DNA of 5,767 nucleotides, from NCBI GenBank assembly GCA_003136515.1, contig PLEU01000156.1, positions 1 through 5,767 on the forward strand, given 5' to 3'. Origin of the DNA: Spartobacteria bacterium (GTDB lineage Bacteria; Verrucomicrobiota; Verrucomicrobiae; Chthoniobacterales; UBA6821). A program made the translations under genes and the position numbers. Of this stretch, positions 1 through 5,434 are shown in pieces (the stretch's first letter is position 1; the number at the start of each line of letters is the position of its first letter). The notes beneath the pieces were generated by a model. It made no database searches. It saw only the letters and a program-made list of their open reading frames with translations, and was not told the DNA's origin.

Positions 1-879
1 ACCATCAAGGAAATCAATCCCAACGTGCAGGTCGATTTGTATGACTGCCTTTTTACATCGGCTAATGCAGCGGAGTTAGTAACTCCTTATGATATCGTCA
101 TAGACGGCACCGATAACTTCCCCACTCGTTATCTCTCAAACGACATCTGTGTCTTCCAGAAAAAACCGAACATCTACGGTTCCATCTTTCGCTTTGACGG
201 CCAGTGTACCGTCTTTGCCCCGCACCTCGGCGGCCCTTGCTACCGCTGTCTGTATCCCGAGCCACCACCACCAGGCATGGTTCCGAGCTGTGCAGAGGGA
301 GGTGTGCTTGGAGTTTTGCCAGGCATTATCGGAGTGATGCAGGCCATCGAAGCGATTAAACTTATCATCGGGATCGGTGACCCCCTCATTGGTCGCCTGG
401 TTCACTTTGATGCGCTGAAGCTTAAATTCCGGGAATTTAAAATCCGCCGTGATCCGGGATGCCCCGTTTGTGGTGAGAATCCCACCGTGAAGGAACTCAT
501 CGATTACGAGGTATTCTGCGGCATCCCGCAAGCCGCCGCCGTCGAAGAGGCAGAGCCGCGCGTACCTGAAATCACCGTCGAGGAACTACAGGCCAAACTT
601 CAAAGCGGTGAAAAAATCATGCTCATTGACGTCCGTGAGCGCTTTGAATGGGACATAGCCCGCATTCCCGGAGCCAAGCTCATTCCGCTGGGTGACCTGC
701 ATTCGCGCATGAGCGAACTCGATACTGCCGATACCATCTATCTCCAGTGCAAGTCAGGGGCACGCTCGGCTAATGCCGTGCGCGAACTTCAGAAGGCCGG
801 TTTTTCCAAGCTCTTCAACGTGCAGGGGGGCATCCTTGCCTGGGCTGATCGGATCGACTCTTCTGTGGCTAAATACTGA
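1..879 (+). CDS. moeB: MoeB/ThiF-type E1-like adenylyltransferase fused to a C-terminal rhodanese domain (5'-truncated by window)
   Basis: The reading frame is open from base 1, so the gene starts upstream; the GTG at 25 is internal. Enzymes of this type adenylate the C-terminal Gly-Gly of a ubiquitin-like sulfur carrier (MoaD, ThiS or a relative); a rhodanese domain can then supply sulfur, as in MoeZ, MOCS3 and Uba4. In-window residue numbers follow. The DGTDNF segment (about 36-41) is the conserved E1 Asp region. Two Cys pairs, C80/C83 (CYRC) and C154/C157 (CPVC), form the structural zinc site. C97 in PSCAEGG sits where the conserved E1 cysteine lies. The rhodanese domain spans about 188-290, with active-site loop CKSGARS starting at C250. 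The N-terminal ATP-binding glycine loop is outside the window. The stop lies 4 nt before the next gene, suggesting one transcript. The carrier and pathway (molybdopterin, thiamine or tRNA thiolation) cannot be decided here. Confidence 0.9.
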   Translation, partial: TIKEINPNVQVDLYDCLFTSANAAELVTPYDIVIDGTDNFPTRYLSNDICVFQKKPNIYGSIFRFDGQCTVFAPHLGGPCYRCLYPEPPPPGMVPSCAEGGVLGVLPGIIGVMQAIEAIKLIIGIGDPLIGRLVHFDALKLKFREFKIRRDPGCPVCGENPTVKELIDYEVFCGIPQAAAVEEAEPRVPEITVEELQAKLQSGEKIMLIDVRERFEWDIARIPGAKLIPLGDLHSRMSELDTADTIYLQCKSGARSANAVRELQKAGFSKLFNVQGGILAWADRIDSSVAKY

Positions 880-883
880 ACCG

Positions 884-1105
884 ATGTCGGAGCCCAACAA
901 GGAACTGGAAACCCTCTCCTATCTGCTGCGTTGTCCAGTGACGGGACAACGCCTTCACATCGCCACCCCGGAAGAAATACGTCTTCTCTCAGAACACAAA
1001 GGCGATGGTTTCCTCGTGAGTGAAGATGGAATGCTCGCCTATCCCGTAAAAGGTGGCATTCCTGATCTCCTGCCTACCGACGGGATCGCAATTGGTGACT
1101 GCTGA
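884..1105 (+). CDS. Trm112-like / UPF0434 family small protein
   Basis: This 73-residue protein starts at the ATG 4 nt after the upstream stop. An in-frame GTG at 773 would add 37 residues inside the rhodanese gene and is unlikely. The pattern LLRCPVTGQRL (about 14-24), then LVSEDGMLAYP and KGGIPDLLP, matches the Trm112/YcaR fold, where CPxC is followed by a strand and a YPxxxGIPxLL ending. Only the first zinc Cys (C17) is kept; T20 replaces the second, as in the CPVTKGPL form I recall from other bacterial UPF0434 proteins, so this copy probably does not bind zinc the canonical way. Eukaryotic Trm112 activates several tRNA, rRNA and release-factor methyltransferases; the bacterial role is poorly defined. 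No Shine-Dalgarno is visible, so translation is probably coupled to the upstream gene. The stop TGA is in the same frame as thrS. Confidence 0.8.
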   Translation: MSEPNKELETLSYLLRCPVTGQRLHIATPEEIRLLSEHKGDGFLVSEDGMLAYPVKGGIPDLLPTDGIAIGDC

Positions 1106-1130
1106 TTTTCGACTACTGCCTTTCTACCTT

Positions 1131-1158
1131 GCCCTCTTCGGGCTTCAGCATTCTGCTG
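1131..1158 (+). promoter_or_regulatory. Two adjacent small hairpins in the thrS leader
   Basis: Stem 1 pairs GCCC (1131-1134) with GGGC (1140-1143) around a 5 nt loop; a C(UUCG)G tetraloop at 1136-1141 is an alternative fold. Stem 2 pairs CAGCA (1146-1150) with TGCTG (1154-1158) around TTC. No T-run follows, so this is not a standard terminator. E. coli thrS is regulated by ThrRS binding leader stem-loops next to the start codon; a similar role here is only a guess. The stems are short and may be chance. Confidence 0.3.
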
Positions 1159-1179
1159 CCTTCATCCCTCATCCTTCAT
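1159..1179 (+). repeat. Three tandem CCYTCAT heptamers upstream of thrS
   Basis: The units are CCTTCAT (1159-1165), CCCTCAT (1166-1172) and CCTTCAT (1173-1179), head to tail with one T/C change. They follow the second leader hairpin directly and end 19 nt before the thrS ATG. The whole stretch 1159-1198 contains no G, so it can hold no Shine-Dalgarno and should be weakly structured. It could be a protein-binding or S1-type loading site, or simple pyrimidine-rich drift. Confidence 0.6.
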
Positions 1180-1198
1180 AACTTCACCCCTCTCTTAC

Positions 1199-3052
1199 AT
1201 GACCCCCAAGATGACCGACCTGGAAACCATCCGACACTCCTCAGCACATGTACTAGCCAACGCGATCCTCCGCATATGGCCCGAGGCGCAATTCGCCGCC
1301 GGCCCACCGGTGGAAACCGGTTTCTATTACGATGTCGAGCTCTCGCACCGCGTCACTCCCGAGGATTTTGATCGTCTGGAAAAAGAGATGGCCACGATTA
1401 TCGCCGAGGCACAACCCTTCCAGCGCGAAGTAATCAGCCGCGATGAGGCCATTGCCATGGGACAGCGCGGAGAGCTAGCGGGACTCATCCCACGCCAAGC
1501 ACCCAGCCGCTTCAAACTCGACATCATCGAGAATATTCCAGTCGGTGAAGAAATCACCCTCTACCGCAACGGGGCCTTCACCGATCTCTGCGCAGGCCCA
1601 CATGTGACCGACACCTCCAAAATCGGAGCTTTCAAGCTAACCCATGTCGCCAGCGCCTTCTACAAGGGCGATGAGCGCAATCCCCAGCTGCAACGTATCT
1701 ATGGTACCGCTTTTGCCAGCAAGGAGGAGATGGAACAATGGTTCGCCCTTCTAGAAGAGGCGAAAAAGCGCGACCACCGCAAGCTAGGGAAGGAACTCGG
1801 TCTCTTCCTTATCGACGATGCAGTGGGACAGGGACTCATTCTCTGGACACCCAAAGGGGCTGTGATTCGCCAAGAGATGCAGAATTTCATCAGTGGCGAA
1901 TTGGCCAGGCAGGGCTACTCCCAAGTCTTCACCCCTCACATTGGACGCATCGATCTCTTCCGCACATCGGGCCATTTCCCCTACTACGCCGACTCCCAGT
2001 TTCCACCGATTGTGGAACGCGACACTATGGAAAAATTGGCCGCTGAGGGATGCAGCTGCGCAGAGCTCGGCAATCGAGTCGCCGCTGGAGCAATTGATGG
2101 ATATCTGCTCAAACCGATGAACTGCCCAATGCATATCAAGATTTTTGCATCCCATCCCCGAAGCTATCGTGATCTGCCAGTGCGCCTCGCGGAGTTCGGA
2201 ACCGTTTACCGTTGGGAACAATCAGGTGAACTCAATGGCATGACCCGAGTGCGTGGCTTCACCCAGGATGATGCCCATCTCTTCGTTACAGAGGAGCAAA
2301 TGACCGGAGAACTCCAGGGTTGCCTCGATCTGGTAAAGACCGTGCTCGGCACATTCCGTATGACCGACTATCGCGTCCGCATCAGCCTTCGTGATCCCAC
2401 TTCTGACAAATATGTCGGCGATCCATCCAATTGGGACAGAGCGGAGCAGGCCTGTCGCGATGCCGCCGCCAATCTCGGTGTCCCCTTCACTGAAGAGCCG
2501 GGCGAGGCAGCCTTCTATGGGCCTAAAATCGACTTCGTTGTCCGGGATGTCCTAGGACGCGAGTGGCAGCTCGGAACCGTACAAGTCGATTTCAATTTAC
2601 CACAGCGCTTTGAACTCTCCTACACTGGAGCCGATGGCAAGGCGCATGTTCCGGTGATGATCCACCGCGCCCCGTTCGGCTCGCTAGAACGCTTTACCGG
2701 GGTGCTCATCGAGCACTTCGCCGGAGACTTCCCCGTCTGGATTGCGCCGGAGCAGGCCCGCATTCTTCCAGTCTCGGAAAAGGTCGCCGACTATGCCCGC
2801 AAGATCGTCTCTGAGATGTCTGCGCGGGGTATACGCGCTAAAGCCGATCTCTCGCCGGAAAAACTCGGCGCGAAGATTCGCCTTGCCCAGCTCGACAAGG
2901 TTCCCTACATGATCGTAGTAGGACCTAAAGAGGAGGCCGCAAGCCAACTCTCAATTCGGAGCCGCAAACACGGCGACGAAGGTTCTGTTTCATCAGATGT
3001 CTTTGTACAACGCCTCGAATCCGAAATCCGCGACCGCACGCTCACCGTATGA
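1199..3052 (+). CDS. thrS: Threonine--tRNA ligase (ThrRS) lacking the N-terminal TGS domain
   Basis: This cytoplasmic class II synthetase charges tRNA-Thr and edits mis-charged serine. It is 617 residues, against about 642 in E. coli. The protein begins almost directly in the editing domain (about 8-180): H13/H17 form HxxxH, and C131 with H135 lie in CAGPH. The catalytic core (about 190-510) has motif 1 near RTSGHFPYY, motif 2 around R338 (YRWE), and motif 3 with R498 (GSLERF). The expected zinc ligands are C309 (KPMNCP), H360 (DDAH) and H489 (IHRA). The anticodon-binding domain runs from about 514 to the end. The TGS domain is absent: the frame upstream of 1199 is open back to the TGA at 1103 but has no ATG, GTG or TTG and encodes nothing TGS-like. 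About 25 extra residues lie between motifs 1 and 2. The ATG at 1211 (M5) is an alternative start; neither has a Shine-Dalgarno. Confidence 0.97.
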   Translation: MTPKMTDLETIRHSSAHVLANAILRIWPEAQFAAGPPVETGFYYDVELSHRVTPEDFDRLEKEMATIIAEAQPFQREVISRDEAIAMGQRGELAGLIPRQAPSRFKLDIIENIPVGEEITLYRNGAFTDLCAGPHVTDTSKIGAFKLTHVASAFYKGDERNPQLQRIYGTAFASKEEMEQWFALLEEAKKRDHRKLGKELGLFLIDDAVGQGLILWTPKGAVIRQEMQNFISGELARQGYSQVFTPHIGRIDLFRTSGHFPYYADSQFPPIVERDTMEKLAAEGCSCAELGNRVAAGAIDGYLLKPMNCPMHIKIFASHPRSYRDLPVRLAEFGTVYRWEQSGELNGMTRVRGFTQDDAHLFVTEEQMTGELQGCLDLVKTVLGTFRMTDYRVRISLRDPTSDKYVGDPSNWDRAEQACRDAAANLGVPFTEEPGEAAFYGPKIDFVVRDVLGREWQLGTVQVDFNLPQRFELSYTGADGKAHVPVMIHRAPFGSLERFTGVLIEHFAGDFPVWIAPEQARILPVSEKVADYARKIVSEMSARGIRAKADLSPEKLGAKIRLAQLDKVPYMIVVGPKEEAASQLSIRSRKHGDEGSVSSDVFVQRLESEIRDRTLTV

Positions 3053-3073
3053 GCGGGCCAGTAATCCTGTTGC

Positions 3074-3103
3074 TTGACACTCTCGATTCTGAAGGCAGTT
3101 ACT
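3074..3103 (+). promoter_or_regulatory. Candidate promoter for infC (perfect -35, weak -10)
   Basis: TTGACA at 3074-3079 is a perfect sigma70-type -35 box. With 18 nt spacing the -10 would be GTTACT (3098-3103), which matches TATAAT at only three of six positions. It lies 22 nt after the thrS stop and about 75 nt before the infC start. infC has its own internal promoters near thrS in E. coli, so a promoter here is plausible. The poor -10 keeps confidence low; read-through from thrS is also possible because no terminator is visible between the genes. Confidence 0.3.
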
Positions 3104-3111
3104 CAGTCACC

Positions 3112-3152
3112 GGATGTTGCGCCAGTAAGCGCAGCATTCAAAACCATTGCGC
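3112..3152 (+). promoter_or_regulatory. infC leader hairpin with a competing alternative stem
   Basis: Bases 3112-3122 pair with 3129-3139 as an 11 bp stem (nine Watson-Crick pairs, two G-U) around the 6 nt loop CAGTAA. The 3' arm core GCGCAG (3129-3134) can instead pair with a second TTGCGC at 3147-3152, a copy of the TTGCGC at 3117-3122. The two folds cannot coexist. No T-run follows, so it is not an intrinsic terminator. It lies 24-36 nt before the AUU start of infC, where a fold could affect ribosome loading. Function is inferred from position only. Confidence 0.45.
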
Positions 3153-3166
3153 GATTCTAGACGCAC

Positions 3167-3178
3167 GGAGGCACCATT
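3167..3178 (+). promoter_or_regulatory. infC Shine-Dalgarno and AUU start codon
   Basis: GGAGG at 3167-3171 lies 4 nt before ATT (3176-3178). It is the only strong Shine-Dalgarno at a start codon in the window. The nearest in-frame upstream stop is TAG at 3158, and no ATG, GTG or TTG occurs between it and the GTG at 3224. Starting at 3224 would delete the conserved IF-3 N-terminus, so this site decides the start. Confidence 0.85.
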
Positions 3179-3826
3179 AATCCAGCATTCATTCGTATCA
3201 ACGACCGCATCCGCTCCCGCGAAGTGCGTGTCATTATAGGCTCCACAGGCCAGCAACTTGGCATTCTTAAGGTTGAGGAGGCCATACGCCGCGCCAAATC
3301 TTATGGGCTCGACCTCATTGAGGTTGCTCCGACTGCGAATCCCCCAGTTTGCCGCATCGCCGACTTCGGCAAGTTCAAGTACGAACTGACCAAGAAGGAA
3401 AAGGAGAACAAGCACAGCGCCAGCAAGATCAAGGAAATCAAATTCCGCGTGAAGATCGGCGCCCATGACTATGAAACCAAGCTGCGTCATGCCGAGGAAT
3501 TCCTCGACAAGGGAAACAAGCTCAAAATCCAGCTTCAGTTCAGGGGTCGTGAAAATGCCCACAAAGATCTCGGTATGGTGATGATGGACAAGATCAAGAA
3601 GGATCTGGAAACCATGGCCCAGGTTGACATGCCGGCTAAGTTGGTCGGTCGTGCAATCGGCATGACCATGAGTCCTCTCCCCGCCAATAAGCGCAAGCGT
3701 CGCTTTGCCAAGATCGAGACAGAGTATGTCGAGGACGACGATGACGATTCTGATCACGACGAAGAGGAAGGGCTCCCCGTAACTTCAAAGCCGGAGGCTG
3801 TGAACGCTAGCGATCATGCCGACTGA
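3176..3826 (+). CDS. infC: Translation initiation factor IF-3, AUU start, acidic C-terminal extension
   Basis: IF-3 binds the 30S subunit, prevents 50S joining and proofreads start codon and initiator tRNA. Read from ATT, the protein has 216 residues and begins with the conserved IRINDRIRSREVRVI segment (about 6-20); starting at the GTG at 3224 would lose the first 16 residues. The N-domain continues with GQQLGIL and SYGLDLIEVAP, the basic helical linker lies near residues 65-85, and the C-domain contains KIGAHDYETKLRHAEEFL and VQLQFRGRE-like sequence. E. coli infC also starts at AUU, and IF-3 represses its own synthesis by rejecting that codon; the same loop is likely here. Against about 180 residues in E. 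coli, there is a tail: a basic patch KRKRR (172-176), then EDDDDDSDHDEEE (186-198) and a low-complexity end. The last 11 nt overlap the next gene. rpmI and rplT, the usual downstream partners, are absent here. Confidence 0.95.
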   Translation: MNPAFIRINDRIRSREVRVIIGSTGQQLGILKVEEAIRRAKSYGLDLIEVAPTANPPVCRIADFGKFKYELTKKEKENKHSASKIKEIKFRVKIGAHDYETKLRHAEEFLDKGNKLKIQLQFRGRENAHKDLGMVMMDKIKKDLETMAQVDMPAKLVGRAIGMTMSPLPANKRKRRFAKIETEYVEDDDDDSDHDEEEGLPVTSKPEAVNASDHAD

Positions 3827-4532
3827 CGGCACCAGCGCCTCTTCCCTGACAAAAAAGAGACTCTATCTCTTTGACATTGATGGCACCTTGATCACCTCCG
3901 GGGGTGCCGGGGAGGCTTCCCTCAAGGAGGCCATCAGGGAATTCTGCGGGCGGGAAATCGACTTCTCCACCGTCACCATTGCTGGCAATACCGATACGGG
4001 AATTGCCCGACATCTTCTCGCTAGCGCCGGATTGGAACCGAGCGAGAGCAATATCATGGGTCTGCTCGACTGCTATCTGGGGCGACTGGCCGAGAGGATT
4101 CATCAGCATCAGGGCCGCCTGCTTCCAGGCATCATCCCTCTTCTGGATCGAATGCAGGAGCGCAAGGACTGCCTTCTGGCACTCCTCACCGGTAACCTGC
4201 TTGCAGGAGCCGAGGTGAAACTCTCCCATTACGGGGTCTGGCATTACTTCGCTTTTGGAGCTTTTGCCGACGATCATCATGAAAGGAATCAACTTGGCCC
4301 CATTGCCCAAAACCGTGCCTTGGAGTTCCATGGTCAACCCTTCCTTCCCGAACAGATCTATGTGATCGGTGATACCCCGCGCGACATTGAATGCGGCAAG
4401 GCCTTCGGGGCAAAGACCGTCGCCGTGGCCACAGGGCATTATTCGCGGGAGGAACTTGCAGCTCACCACCCTGACTTTCTCTTTGATGATCTCTCCAATG
4501 TCGATTCGATCCTGACGGCGATCGCTCCCTGA
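3816..4532 (+). CDS. HAD-superfamily hydrolase, phosphoglycolate-phosphatase-like
   Basis: This 238-residue protein is probably a cytoplasmic phosphatase acting on a small phosphate ester. HAD motif I is FDIDGTL, with nucleophile D20 and acid/base D22. The cap domain lies about 33-110. Motif II is LLTGN with T125. Motif IV is IGDTPRD with D186 and D190. The usual motif III lysine (often KPxP in Gph) is not seen; R157 in DHHERN is the best basic substitute, a pattern I recall from some Gph-like HADs. The substrate cannot be predicted. The ATG lies inside the 3' end of infC and the genes overlap by 11 nt, so translation is probably coupled; a GGAGG at 3793-3797 is rather far (18 nt) to serve as its Shine-Dalgarno. 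Confidence 0.88.
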   Translation: MPTDGTSASSLTKKRLYLFDIDGTLITSGGAGEASLKEAIREFCGREIDFSTVTIAGNTDTGIARHLLASAGLEPSESNIMGLLDCYLGRLAERIHQHQGRLLPGIIPLLDRMQERKDCLLALLTGNLLAGAEVKLSHYGVWHYFAFGAFADDHHERNQLGPIAQNRALEFHGQPFLPEQIYVIGDTPRDIECGKAFGAKTVAVATGHYSREELAAHHPDFLFDDLSNVDSILTAIAP

Positions 4533-4598
4533 GTGGTCGGATTTTTCACAACCGGGACTTGCCCCTGCGTGAAAATAGGGATAGGGCTCGGCTGAATA

Positions 4599-4620
4599 AC
4601 TGAAAATCAGTCTTTTAAAA
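4599..4620 (+). terminator. Weak terminator-like hairpin between the HAD and AIM24 genes
   Basis: ACTGA (4599-4603) and TCAGT (4607-4611) form a 5 bp stem with an AAA loop, followed by CTTTT. The stem is short and AT-rich, and it lies 66 nt after the HAD stop and 17 nt before the AIM24-like start, so it may be chance or a leader element. The rest of the 105 bp gap (4533-4637) shows no convincing promoter. Confidence 0.2.
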
Positions 4621-4637
4621 TACCCCCTTAAACCTCC

Positions 4638-5423
4638 ATGAACTACGAAATATCCGGCACCGTCATGCAGACGGTCGCAATAAATCTTGAACCTGGCGAG
4701 ACAGTCTATAGCCAGACCAACACGATGGCTTGGATGAATGATGCCATCTCTATGGACACTCATACCGGCGGTGGTTTTCTTGCAGGGCTGAAACGGACAT
4801 TTGGAGGAGGCTCCTTCTTCGTGACCGACTTCACGGCGACCGGAAAGGGTCATGTTGCCTTTGCCCCACGATTTCCCGGCACCATCATTGCCAGGGAATT
4901 ACAGGCGGGAGAGTCTCTGATCTGTCGCAAAGAAACATTCCTCGTTGCCCAGAAAACAGTGACTCTGGAACTCGCATGGCAGAAGCGGATCGGCTCTGGA
5001 TTTTTCGGAGGGAATGGCTTCCTGCTACAGAAACTCACCGGGCCAGGCATCGTCTGGCTCGATCTCTCCGGTGAATTGATTGAGCGGGAGTTGGCCCCCG
5101 GAGAACGCCTTCTGGTTCACGCAGGACATGTCGGCATCTTTGAGCCAACTGTCGGTTTTGATATTCAGATGGTCAGGGGCTTCAAGAATCTCCTGTTCGG
5201 GGGGGAAGGACTTTTCTTAGCGACATTAACAGGCCCCGGTCATATCTGGCTGCAAAGTATGCCAATCATGAATCTGGCTGAGGAACTCGCCCGGTATCTT
5301 CCTTTGGGTGGAAGTGACAGTGGAGCTAATTCCGGCTCCGGGATGCTTGCCACAGGTGCCGCAGTTGGCGCTGTGGGAGGATTGCTCGGAAGCCTGTTGG
5401 GTGGGAACGACCAGCAGCAGTAG
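4638..5423 (+). CDS. AIM24 / TIGR00266 family protein with a C-terminal glycine-zipper tail
   Basis: This 261-residue protein is all-beta, with three related stretches: ATGKGHVAF (about 67-75), LTGPGIVWL (133-141) and LTGPGHIWL (197-205). The LTGPGxxWLQS signature is typical of the AIM24/TIGR00266 family, a trimeric double-jelly-roll fold related to TRAP-like proteins. Yeast Aim24 is mitochondrial and affects cristae; the bacterial role is unknown. After about residue 222 a Ser/Gly linker leads to a hydrophobic segment (235-256) in which glycines recur every four residues, then a QQQ end. This could insert in or associate with a membrane; there is no N-terminal signal peptide. The ATG has no Shine-Dalgarno (it is preceded by AACCTCC). 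A run of seven G at 5199-5205 does not disturb the frame. Confidence 0.85.
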   Translation: MNYEISGTVMQTVAINLEPGETVYSQTNTMAWMNDAISMDTHTGGGFLAGLKRTFGGGSFFVTDFTATGKGHVAFAPRFPGTIIARELQAGESLICRKETFLVAQKTVTLELAWQKRIGSGFFGGNGFLLQKLTGPGIVWLDLSGELIERELAPGERLLVHAGHVGIFEPTVGFDIQMVRGFKNLLFGGEGLFLATLTGPGHIWLQSMPIMNLAEELARYLPLGGSDSGANSGSGMLATGAAVGAVGGLLGSLLGGNDQQQ

Positions 5424-5434
5424 ACTGATTTTTC

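Noticed and set aside
25..27. GTG as the start of the E1-rhodanese gene
   Set aside because: The frame is open to base 1, and the preceding codons (IKEINPNV) match the family, so the gene is cut by the window edge.
773..883. Upstream GTG start for the Trm112-like gene
   Set aside because: It would add 37 residues read out of frame from the rhodanese domain; the family aligns from the ATG at 884.
1784..2221. 145-residue antisense open frame inside thrS
   Set aside because: It lies entirely inside well-conserved thrS sequence and shows no domain of its own.
3107..3757. 216-residue open frame on the - strand opposite infC
   Set aside because: It is a mirror of the IF-3 coding sequence with no family signature and no ribosome binding site that I can see.
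3807..4853. 348-residue open frame on the - strand opposite the HAD gene, the intergenic gap and the AIM24 start
   Set aside because: It has no recognisable domain, and the + strand genes it opposes carry clear family motifs. Long antisense open frames are common in GC-rich coding DNA.
5199..5205. Run of seven G as a programmed frameshift site in the AIM24-like gene
   Set aside because: The frame continues through it into the conserved LTGPGHIWLQS signature, and no alternative frame product is apparent.
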